DNA of 14,623 nucleotides, taken from contig HF989503.1 in assembly GCA_000432175.1 (NCBI GenBank), positions 41,121 through 55,743 of the forward strand, read 5' to 3'. Numbering within the stretch: the stretch's first letter is position 1; the number at the start of each line of letters is the position of its first letter. The notes below the pieces were generated by a model. The model worked only from the letters and a program-made list of their open reading frames with translations, was not told the origin of the DNA and did not search any database. This DNA is from Eubacterium sp. CAG:786. GTDB lineage: Bacteria > Bacillota > Clostridia > Oscillospirales > Ruminococcaceae. This document shows, piece after piece, positions 5,219 through 12,629 of the stretch. Position numbers and translations under genes: made by a program.

Positions 5219-8182
5219 GTGGCAAAAGAGCGAAACATGAAGCTGAAAAGGGCCGCGTCACTGTTCATGTCGGCAGTGATGGCAGCTACACTGGTTCAGG
5301 TTCAGCTGGCGCCGGGTGCTTCTGCGGAAGACGCGTTTGAAACCGCGACGGACGTAGACAGCCTCAGCATAGTCAGCAACAAGGGTACGTACAGAAAATA
5401 CATAGTTAAGTATTCTGACGCTGCCAAGCCGATGGAAGAGATAAACGTTGACATCACCGATTTCGAACAGAGCGATGGTGCCGATGTTGCTCTCGAAAGC
5501 TATGAGGGAGAGGACAACTGCGTTGCCTGGGTGGACTGCGAAGGCACCCTTACCTGGAAGTTCGACGTAAAGACTGCCGGACTTTACAACATGGCAATGT
5601 TCTATCACCCTATCACAGCAAGCAACACTACTATTGAAGTTGAGATGAAGATCGACGGCGAGCACCCCTTTGACGAGGTAAAGCTTGTCGAGCTCGACAG
5701 ATACTGGCAGAACGAGACCGCGATTACACGCGATTCCAGGGACAATGACCAGCGACCCAAGCAGGTGCAGTACAACACCTGGGTGAACTATCCTATCAAG
5801 GATAAGGACGGTCTTATCAACACGCCCTACTTCTTCTACCTTTCCGAGGGAACTCATGAGATCTCCCTCACAGGCATAAAGACCAATCTGTACATCAAGG
5901 GTATGCGCTTCTACAATACTGAAGAGCTTCCCTCTTATGCAGACATTGCCCCCACACAGGATCAGATAAACGCAACCCCCAGCGTTGGCGAGAATGGCGG
6001 CTTTATCCAGGGTGAAACTCCGGATTACACCACATCTTCCACGCTGTATCCTACATACGACAGAACGGACGTGTCCGTTTACCCCTGCGACCCGGTAAAG
6101 AAGCGCTACAACACTATCGGCGCTGACACCTGGGATCAGGCATGCCAGATGGTCGCATGGAAGGTCGAGGTTCCCGAGGACGGATACTATAAGATCCGTC
6201 TGAGAGCACGCCAGAGCACGATGCGCGGCTTCTTCTCCAACCGTCGCGTCTACATCAACGGCGAGGTTCCCTGCAAGGAACTTGACGACGTCAAGATACA
6301 GTATGACCCCAACTGGCAGACTGTTGACCTCACCGACAACGACGGCAACCTTATCTACGTAAAGCTCAACAAGGGCTGGAACGAGATAATGCTCGAGGCA
6401 ATTCCCGGCGACATCGGCGCAGTTATGGAGCGTCTGGACGACCTCATCTTCGAGCTGAACTACTACTACAGACGTATACTCATGATCACGGGTCCCAGCC
6501 CTGATGAGTACAACGACTACTACCTCGAGGACCAGATCGAAGGCCTGTTCGACTTCTTCCAGAGAGCTATCGACACTCTCTATAGCGAGAAGGCAGGTAT
6601 CGAGGAACTGACCGGCGCTGGTTCTGAGGCTTCTACGCTGCAGACCATGGCAGTCATTCTCCAGATGGCAGTTGACCACCCTGAGGATCTGCCGCAGATG
6701 CTGTCCTCCATCAAGGATCAGATCTCCGCAGTTTCCGCATGGATGAGAGACTACCGCGATCAGCCCCTTGAGATCGACTACATCGAAGTTAAGGCTGGCT
6801 GCGATGAATTCCGCAAGAGCGGCGTTAACTTCTTCCAGTCCTTTGCGTTCGGTTTCCAGGCATTCATCGGTTCCTTCTTTGAGGACTACACCACCGTGTC
6901 TGACTCCACAGGCGCTGAAAAGACGCTGAACGTCTGGGTTTCCCTCGGCCGTGACCAGGCAACCGTTGTAAACGAACTGGTAAGCTCCGAGTACAACCCC
7001 ACTCACGATACTAAGGTAAATATCTCCCTGGTACAGGGTGCCGTTCTTGAGGCTACCCTCGCGGGCAAGGGTCCTGAGGTCGCACTGTTCATCGGCGGCG
7101 ACTTCCCCGTAGTCTGCGCTTCCAGAGGACTTCTCGTAAACCTCAAGGAACAGCCGGGTTATAATTCTGTTGTAAGCAGATTTACCCCCGATGTTACCAC
7201 GCTTTACGAATTCAACGGCGGCGTTTACGGCCTGCCGCTGACTGAGAGCTTCCCGATGCTGTTCTACAGAACGGACGTACTCGAGGAACTCGGTTACACA
7301 ACGCCTCCCACAACATGGACAGAACTTATCAACATGCTGCCTGATATCCAGAGAAAGTACCTTGAGGTAGGTCTTATCCTTCCTTCCAACATCTCTTCTC
7401 AGGTATTCGACGCAGGTAACACGTTCGTTCTGCTGATGCTCCAGACCGGTCAGGACTTCTACAAGTTCGACGAGGCAAGCGGTCAGTACATTTCTACCAC
7501 ATTCGACACAGAAGCGGCAGTAAATGCATTCACACAGTGGACTGACTTCTACACCATCTACGACTTCGACCAGACATACGACGCATTCACTCGTTTCAGA
7601 ACCGGTGAGATGCCGATACTGCTCCAGAACTACACATTCTACAACCAGCTGAATGTTGCAGCTCCTGAGATCAAGGGTCTGTGGTCGTTCACACACATTC
7701 CCGGTTCTTACGTATACAACGAGGACGGAACAAAACAGACAAACGCTGACGGCTCCTACAAGATCAACTATACAGCAAACTCCGGCTCTTCAGGCGCAGT
7801 TATCTTCACAAGCTGCAAGGACGTAGACGCTGCATGGAACTTCATCGACTGGTTCACCACCACCGATGTACAGGTCGAGTATGGTACTACTATCGAGGCT
7901 ATCATGGGTCCGATGGGTCGTTACGACACCGCGAACGTCGAGGCTCTCAGCAAGCTCAGCTGGTCCACAACCGAGCACGAGAAGATCGCCGATCAGATGT
8001 CGAACCTGAAGGAAGTACCGATCATTCCGGCTTCCTATGCCGTTACAAGAAACGTTTACAACGCATTCAGAGCGGTAGTAAACAACCAGAAGAACCCCAG
8101 ATATCAGCTCAGCTCCTACAACAGAGACATCAACTCTGAGATCGTAAGAAAGCTGAAGGATCTCGGCTATTACAATGGTTGA
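5219..8182 (+). CDS. Very large extracellular solute-binding protein with carbohydrate-binding-like modules
   Basis: I choose GTG 5219, 11 nt after AGGAAAGG; GTG 5207 overlaps that site and ATG 5237 has no ribosome site. This gives 987 residues, about twice the usual length for the family. The signal peptide is 1-36 (ASA cleavage) and has no cysteine, so it is not a lipoprotein. Residues about 70-240 and 305-415 are two beta-sandwich modules of the galactose-binding/CBM6-35 style (GLYNMAMFYHP and DGYYKIRLRA strands, IDGEHPF, INGE). A helical region (about 420-555) follows. Residues about 568-985 are a bacterial extracellular solute-binding (MalE-like) domain, marked by FYRTDVLEELGY (682 onward), PPTTWTEL and EVALFIGGDF. 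It should deliver an oligosaccharide-like ligand to the two permeases encoded next. The ligand is unknown. Codons are strongly biased, consistent with abundant product. Confidence 0.93.
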   Translation: MAKERNMKLKRAASLFMSAVMAATLVQVQLAPGASAEDAFETATDVDSLSIVSNKGTYRKYIVKYSDAAKPMEEINVDITDFEQSDGADVALESYEGEDNCVAWVDCEGTLTWKFDVKTAGLYNMAMFYHPITASNTTIEVEMKIDGEHPFDEVKLVELDRYWQNETAITRDSRDNDQRPKQVQYNTWVNYPIKDKDGLINTPYFFYLSEGTHEISLTGIKTNLYIKGMRFYNTEELPSYADIAPTQDQINATPSVGENGGFIQGETPDYTTSSTLYPTYDRTDVSVYPCDPVKKRYNTIGADTWDQACQMVAWKVEVPEDGYYKIRLRARQSTMRGFFSNRRVYINGEVPCKELDDVKIQYDPNWQTVDLTDNDGNLIYVKLNKGWNEIMLEAIPGDIGAVMERLDDLIFELNYYYRRILMITGPSPDEYNDYYLEDQIEGLFDFFQRAIDTLYSEKAGIEELTGAGSEASTLQTMAVILQMAVDHPEDLPQMLSSIKDQISAVSAWMRDYRDQPLEIDYIEVKAGCDEFRKSGVNFFQSFAFGFQAFIGSFFEDYTTVSDSTGAEKTLNVWVSLGRDQATVVNELVSSEYNPTHDTKVNISLVQGAVLEATLAGKGPEVALFIGGDFPVVCASRGLLVNLKEQPGYNSVVSRFTPDVTTLYEFNGGVYGLPLTESFPMLFYRTDVLEELGYTTPPTTWTELINMLPDIQRKYLEVGLILPSNISSQVFDAGNTFVLLMLQTGQDFYKFDEASGQYISTTFDTEAAVNAFTQWTDFYTIYDFDQTYDAFTRFRTGEMPILLQNYTFYNQLNVAAPEIKGLWSFTHIPGSYVYNEDGTKQTNADGSYKINYTANSGSSGAVIFTSCKDVDAAWNFIDWFTTTDVQVEYGTTIEAIMGPMGRYDTANVEALSKLSWSTTEHEKIADQMSNLKEVPIIPASYAVTRNVYNAFRAVVNNQKNPRYQLSSYNRDINSEIVRKLKDLGYYNG

Positions 8183-8184
8183 TC

Positions 8185-8253
8185 GCTGACTCCTCCCCTC
8201 CGGTGCGCCGGGGGGAAGGAAAGCATACCAATACAAAAATAGGAGGAATCAGC
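8185..8253 (+). promoter_or_regulatory. Long stem-loop masking the ribosome site of the first permease
   Basis: GCTGACTCCTCC (8185-8196) is complementary to GGAGGAATCAGC (8242-8253) at 11 of 12 positions (the exception is C8190 against A8248). The 3' arm contains the AGGAGG ribosome site and ends at the base before the TTG start at 8254. A GC-rich hairpin lies inside it (8197-8203 with 8208-8214, UGCG loop of the UNCG class). The 5' arm begins 2 nt after the stop codon of the solute-binding protein, so a ribosome terminating there would open it. I read it as a translational coupling or stoichiometry device; no T-run supports termination. Confidence 0.7.
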
Positions 8254-9192
8254 TTGTTCGGTAAAGAAAAATCGCAGTATATCGAGGACAATAAGTTCAG
8301 ATATACCATGCGTGAGATGAAGAAGAACGGCAGCGCGTACATACTCGCTCTCCCGTACTTCCTTTTGTTCCTGGTATTTACGGGCATTCCGGTTGTTATT
8401 TCTCTCCCTGTAGGCTTCACGAACTTCAACATGGTTCAGTTCCCTCAGTGGGTAGGTCTCAGCAACTTCTATACCCTGTTCCTTCAGGACGACGTATTCC
8501 TGATCGCAATCCAGAATACTCTGGTGTTTGCGATAATCACAGGCCCTGTCAGCTACATCATGTGCTTCCTGCTGGCTTGGCTCATCAATGAGATGCCCGG
8601 TCCGCTCAAGACTGTATTTACATACATCTTCTACGCTCCGACCCTTGCTGGTAACATCTACGCAACATGGCAGCTCATCTTCTCCGGCGATACCTACGGC
8701 TTCCTTAACTCCACTCTCATGAGCCTTGGTCTTATCAACGGCGCTCAGCAGTGGCTGACCGACTCCAGATACATCCTGATGTGCGTTATCATCGTACAGA
8801 TGTGGATGTCCCTTGGTGCAGGCTTCCTTTCACTGCGTGCAGGCTTCCAGGGCATCGACAAGTCCGGTTACGAGGCAGGCGCTATCGAGGGTATCAAGAA
8901 CCGCTTCCAGGAACTGCTCTACATCACTATCCCGGCTATGGGTCCGCAGCTCCTGTTCGCAGCCGTAATGCAGATCACATCTTCCTTCACCGCTGGTGAT
9001 ATCGGTAGATTCCTGACAGCATTCCCGTCCACGGACTACGCAGCGCACACCATCATGACGCACGCATTCGACTACGGTTCCGTTCGTTATGAGATGGGTT
9101 ACGCCTGCGCGATATGCTTCATACTCTTCATAGTCATGATCGTTGTTAACAACGTTATCCGGAAGGCTATGGCTGGTATTCTGGATACATAA
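8254..9192 (+). CDS. ABC importer permease, MalF-type
   Basis: This is a 312-residue inner-membrane subunit of a sugar-type importer. I choose TTG 8254, 7 nt after AGGAGG (8241-8246); a TTG at 8179 overlaps the upstream stop, would add 25 non-hydrophobic residues and lacks a ribosome site. About six membrane segments are visible (roughly 28-54, 85-110, 118-142, 171-194, 229-248, 281-302). The coupling loop before the fifth is E207-A-G-AIE-G213 ... ITIP227. That is EAG rather than EAA, with 13 residues between the glycine and proline instead of the usual 12. Its partner is the permease encoded 12 nt downstream. The UUG start and the masked ribosome site should lower its yield relative to the binding protein, as expected for importer stoichiometry. 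Confidence 0.94.
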   Translation: MFGKEKSQYIEDNKFRYTMREMKKNGSAYILALPYFLLFLVFTGIPVVISLPVGFTNFNMVQFPQWVGLSNFYTLFLQDDVFLIAIQNTLVFAIITGPVSYIMCFLLAWLINEMPGPLKTVFTYIFYAPTLAGNIYATWQLIFSGDTYGFLNSTLMSLGLINGAQQWLTDSRYILMCVIIVQMWMSLGAGFLSLRAGFQGIDKSGYEAGAIEGIKNRFQELLYITIPAMGPQLLFAAVMQITSSFTAGDIGRFLTAFPSTDYAAHTIMTHAFDYGSVRYEMGYACAICFILFIVMIVVNNVIRKAMAGILDT

Positions 9193-9204
9193 GGAGGACG
9201 GAAG

Positions 9205-10065
9205 ATGCGCATTATCAAGAAAAGAAAAAAATGGGGAGGTTCCCGTGGCGGCGATATAGCGATCTTTATACTGCTCGTTCTTATCGGTCTGTTCATGATC
9301 TTCCCGATATATCTCTCAGTCATTCAGTCGATCAAGCCTTCTGAGGAACTGTTCGTGTTCCCTCCGAAGCTTTATGTACAGCGTCCGACCTCGCAGAACT
9401 TTGAGGATATGCTCAAGGTCGCAGGCAGCCTGGACGTTCCGTTCTCAAGATACGTTTTCAACTCGGTATTCGTATCTGTTGTCGTTACCGTGGCGCAGCT
9501 GTTCCTTTCCTCCTCTGCGGCCTATGTGCTCGCAAAGGTAAAGGCCCCCGGCGTCAAGGCAATGAACAAGGTCATCGAGATCGCGCTGCTGTTCACCTCT
9601 TCTGTTACTTACATCGTACAGTACATCGTAATGGCAACCCTCGGCATGATCGATACCTACTGGGCGATCACGCTCCCGTATATCGCAACGCCAATGGGTC
9701 TGTTCCTTATGAAACAGTTCATGGGTCAGATACCAGAGAGTATGATCGAAGCTGCAAAGCTCGACGGCGCAAGCCATTTGAGAGTTTGCTGGCAGATAGT
9801 TATGCCGAACGTAAAGCCTGCATGGCTCACCCTGATGATCTTCGCATTCCAGGGCGCATGGCAGATCACAGGTTATCTGTTCGTGTACAGCGAGCAGCTG
9901 AAGCCTATCCCTATCGTAATGCAGCAGATAGCAGCGGCAGGTATAGCCCGTACGGGCGTGGCGTCAGCGACAGTCGTCGTACTGATGCTGCCTCCAATGA
10001 TATTGTTCCTTATCCTGCAGAGTAACGTCGTTGAGACGATGGCTCATTCAGGTCTGAAGGACTAA
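9205..10065 (+). CDS. ABC importer permease, MalG-type
   Basis: This is a 286-residue membrane subunit that pairs with the MalF-type permease. The ribosome site AAGGAGG (9191-9197) overlaps the upstream stop codon and lies 7 nt before ATG 9205, so the two permeases should be translationally coupled. The N-terminus is basic (KKRKKW), followed by about six membrane segments (roughly 17-41, 83-110, 120-146, 150-172, 205-225, 250-275). The coupling loop is canonical: E182-A-A-KLD-G188, nine residues, then IVMP201, the site that docks onto the ATPase. In characterised importers that ATPase is MalK-like with a TOBE domain; here only LolD/MacB-like ATPases are encoded nearby. Either those serve it, or a shared MsmK-type ATPase is encoded elsewhere. 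Confidence 0.95.
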   Translation: MRIIKKRKKWGGSRGGDIAIFILLVLIGLFMIFPIYLSVIQSIKPSEELFVFPPKLYVQRPTSQNFEDMLKVAGSLDVPFSRYVFNSVFVSVVVTVAQLFLSSSAAYVLAKVKAPGVKAMNKVIEIALLFTSSVTYIVQYIVMATLGMIDTYWAITLPYIATPMGLFLMKQFMGQIPESMIEAAKLDGASHLRVCWQIVMPNVKPAWLTLMIFAFQGAWQITGYLFVYSEQLKPIPIVMQQIAAAGIARTGVASATVVVLMLPPMILFLILQSNVVETMAHSGLKD

Positions 10066-10076
10066 GCCGCAGTACG

Positions 10077-10090
10077 CCGGGTCTACCCGG
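10077..10090 (+). promoter_or_regulatory. Short GC hairpin between permease and propeller genes
   Basis: CCGGG (10077-10081) pairs with CCCGG (10086-10090) around a TCTA loop, 11 nt after the permease stop and 16 nt before the GAAAGGA ribosome site (10107-10113). No T-run follows. It is short, and I list it because the other longer gaps in the operon hold similar structures. Confidence 0.35.
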
Positions 10091-10122
10091 GAGCTATTCT
10101 ATTTACGAAAGGATGATTTTGA

Positions 10123-11787
10123 GTGCCATCAATCAAGCGCATGGCAGCTAGGGTCTCTGCGGCAGTTATGGCTGCGGCAACACTCATGACCAGCGTTGCT
10201 TATGCAGATGAGCCTTATACCGGATACAACTACGACTGGTGGGGCGACCCCGTTCCTTCTCAGAACGGATATGTCGTTGACCAGATCTATACCGGAAACG
10301 ACATGGGCGCTGGTTCCCTCACGGAGCCCAGCGACATGTTCTTCTCGGATAACAACGACCTGTTCATAGCCGATACTTCCTACAAGGCAGAGGGTGCCAC
10401 TGATACCATGAAGGGAAGGATCGTCGTAACAGACAGCGATTTCAACCTCAAGTACACTGTTGAATCCCTGGATTTCTCCGCAGTGGAGGAATGGTACAGC
10501 CTGAACGAGTCCGAACTCAAGACAGGCAATATCACGCAGGCTGATTTCGACAAGTTCACGAACCCCTATTTCAACGGTCCGACCGGCGTCTATGTAGACA
10601 TCGACGAGGGCAAGGAGACAATCTACGTTGCTGATAACGCAAACGACCGTGTGGTACAGTTCACAGTCGATGAGATCGGCAGCGACGAGCACAAGCTTGC
10701 AGTCGGCAAGGTAGAGATGGTGTTCACCAGACCGAAGAGCAACATGTATGATTCTTCGATAACATTCAACCCTGACAAGGTGCTGGTAGACGCTGCCAAG
10801 AACGTGTACATCTGCATCAAGTCCATCACAAAGGGTGCGGTGGTATTCTCCAAGGAAGGCGACTTCAACGGCTATTTCGGCGCCAACCGAGTTGAGGCCA
10901 CCGGCGAAGTTCTGATGAACGCTTTCTGGAAGCTGATATTCAACCGTGAGCAGGCAAAGCGCATGAGAAGAAGCGTCCCGGTCGAGATCTCAAACTTCGA
11001 CATCGACGAGGACAACTTCATCTACACGGTAACTGAGTCCAAGACCGTTACCACCGATGTGCTGAAGAAGCTGAACTCCGCAGGTACCAACATCTTCACG
11101 AACCTCGGTTATTCGGATTACACCTTTGGCGACGCGCTCACAAAGTACTACAGAAACAAGACATACACCTCCCAGATCACCGACGTTGATATCGGTGAAA
11201 ACGGAGTCATCAACCTGCTTGATGTCGCTACTGGACGTGTGTTCCAGTACGACGACGAGTGCCAGCTGCTGTTCATTTTCGGAGGCATCGGCCAGCAGAA
11301 GGGTACATTCACCACACCGAACGCTGTTGAGAGCCTTGGCGACAAGATATACGTTCTCGATGGCCGTAAGGCGAGCGTAACGGTATTCAAGCAGACAGAG
11401 TTCGGTGCGATAGTACACAACGCTATCACGCTGTTCAACAAAGGTAAGTACGAAGAAGCGCGCCAGCCGTGGGAAGAAGCTATCAGACGCGACAGTAACT
11501 ACTGGCTCGCATACATCGGTCTTGGTAACGCTTATCTGAACGAGGGCGATTACGATACCGCGATGAAGTACTTCTACTACAATTCGAAGTCCGGCTACAA
11601 CGATGCGTTCAAGAGCTGGAGAATGAACTTCATCAGAGATAACTTCACGCTGTTCGCTGTGATCATCATCGTCCTGCTGATCGCGATCTACGTATTCTCC
11701 TCCTGGAAGAACAAGAGAAGACTCAAGAAGCGCGCCGAGCAGGAACGAATATTCAAGGAAAAGAATAAAGGAAAGGAGGACGTCTGA
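10123..11787 (+). CDS. Membrane-anchored extracellular beta-propeller (NHL-like) and TPR protein
   Basis: This 554-residue protein starts at GTG 10123, 9 nt after GAAAGGA; ATG 10141 would shorten the basic N-region and is less well placed. The signal peptide is 1-27 (AYA cleavage). Residues about 45-430 show repeated NHL-like blades, for example TEPSDMFFSDNNDLFIAD, GPTGVYVD with ETIYVADNANDRVVQF, and TPNAVESLGDKIYVLD. Residues about 428-500 carry two TPR-like helix pairs (NKGKYEEARQPWEEAIRRD, GLGNAYLNEGDYDTAMKYF). One membrane helix (509-527) and a very basic tail follow, giving a type I topology with propeller and TPR outside. Such domains bind ligands and proteins, so it could dock the non-lipidated binding protein at the permeases; this is inference. 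The next gene starts 3 nt after its stop. Confidence 0.88.
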   Translation: MPSIKRMAARVSAAVMAAATLMTSVAYADEPYTGYNYDWWGDPVPSQNGYVVDQIYTGNDMGAGSLTEPSDMFFSDNNDLFIADTSYKAEGATDTMKGRIVVTDSDFNLKYTVESLDFSAVEEWYSLNESELKTGNITQADFDKFTNPYFNGPTGVYVDIDEGKETIYVADNANDRVVQFTVDEIGSDEHKLAVGKVEMVFTRPKSNMYDSSITFNPDKVLVDAAKNVYICIKSITKGAVVFSKEGDFNGYFGANRVEATGEVLMNAFWKLIFNREQAKRMRRSVPVEISNFDIDEDNFIYTVTESKTVTTDVLKKLNSAGTNIFTNLGYSDYTFGDALTKYYRNKTYTSQITDVDIGENGVINLLDVATGRVFQYDDECQLLFIFGGIGQQKGTFTTPNAVESLGDKIYVLDGRKASVTVFKQTEFGAIVHNAITLFNKGKYEEARQPWEEAIRRDSNYWLAYIGLGNAYLNEGDYDTAMKYFYYNSKSGYNDAFKSWRMNFIRDNFTLFAVIIIVLLIAIYVFSSWKNKRRLKKRAEQERIFKEKNKGKEDV

Positions 11788-11790
11788 TTT

Positions 11791-12555
11791 ATGAGATTTG
11801 ATCTTGATATGCCGGCTTGGAAATGGCCGTTCTACATTATGCGTCACCCTTTCGAAGGCTTTGAGGACCTCAGATGGAAGAAAGCCTACAACATGAAGGT
11901 CGCACTGGTCATCGTTGCGCTGCTGTTTATCGTCAGCGTGTGCAGCGAGCTCATGACAGGCTTCCTGTTCAACACAAGCCACGTGAAGATATTCAACATC
12001 GTTCCGATAATCATCAGAACTGTCGTTATCTTCTTCACATGGGTAATCGGCAACTGGGCTCTGTGCACACTGTTCGACGGTGAAGGTACAATGAAGAACA
12101 TCTGCGTTAACACCGCTTATGCTCTGGTTCCTTACATCATCGGTCAGGTCATCAACATAATCCTGTCCAACTGCCTGCTCAGAACTGAGTCCGCATTCAT
12201 CACATTCGTTTCCTATGTTACGATACTGTGGACAGTCGTCCTGCTGATATCCGGCATGAAGACAGTTCACCAGTATTCGATACCGAAGACCCTGCTGTTC
12301 ATGCTGATAACCATTCTCGCAATGGTAGTTATCCTGATACTCCTCGTTCTTTTGGTATCCCTGTTCCAGCAGGTTTATATATTTGTTTACTCGATATATA
12401 CCGAGCTGCTTTACAGAAACGCAAACCTGGAACCGACAGCGCTTGTATTCATCTTTATCGGCGTGATCGTGGCTGTTATCGCCGTCATTGCTGTTGCTTA
12501 CACAGCTTATGAGAAGCACCAGATCGCTAAAGAACGCAAGAAGCTTAATTCCTGA
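11791..12555 (+). CDS. Yip1-family integral membrane protein
   Basis: This 254-residue protein has AAAGGAGG (11772-11779) 11 nt before ATG 11791 and starts 3 nt after the previous stop, so the two genes are tightly coupled. The N-terminal motif YIMRHPFEGFEDLRW (15-29) and five to six hydrophobic segments (about 37-58, 68-92, 108-127, 136-154, 166-192, 215-240) are typical of bacterial Yip1-domain proteins. The tail is basic (KHQIAKERKKLNS). Bacterial members have no settled biochemical role. Here it always-inside-the-membrane partner would be the propeller/TPR protein or the permeases, judging only from gene order. The family call rests on pattern recognition; the membrane topology is clear. 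Confidence 0.8.
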   Translation: MRFDLDMPAWKWPFYIMRHPFEGFEDLRWKKAYNMKVALVIVALLFIVSVCSELMTGFLFNTSHVKIFNIVPIIIRTVVIFFTWVIGNWALCTLFDGEGTMKNICVNTAYALVPYIIGQVINIILSNCLLRTESAFITFVSYVTILWTVVLLISGMKTVHQYSIPKTLLFMLITILAMVVILILLVLLVSLFQQVYIFVYSIYTELLYRNANLEPTALVFIFIGVIVAVIAVIAVAYTAYEKHQIAKERKKLNS

Positions 12556-12572
12556 TCAGAAGCATTTAAACA

Positions 12573-12602
12573 GCCGTTCCGCTCCCGCGGGCAGCGGACG
12601 GC
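12573..12602 (+). promoter_or_regulatory. Strong intercistronic hairpin before the DUF5696-like gene
   Basis: GCCGT (12573-12577) and CCGCT (12579-12583) pair with AGCGG (12593-12597) and ACGGC (12598-12602): ten base pairs with one bulged T (12578) and a 9-nt loop that is itself GC-rich. No T-run follows. It lies 15 nt before the weak ribosome site GGTGGTG (12618-12624), suggesting mRNA protection or translation tuning rather than termination. Confidence 0.6.
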
Positions 12603-12629
12603 GCAAATATTGAAAATGGTGGTGTAATA

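Noticed and set aside
5258..7696. 812-codon open frame on the minus strand
   Set aside because: It is a shadow of the binding-protein gene for the same codon-bias reason, and the plus-strand protein has clear signal, module and binding-protein patterns.
10990..12519. 509-codon open frame on the minus strand
   Set aside because: It spans two well-supported plus-strand genes and their junction, with low-complexity Asp/Glu/Gln composition and no start signals.
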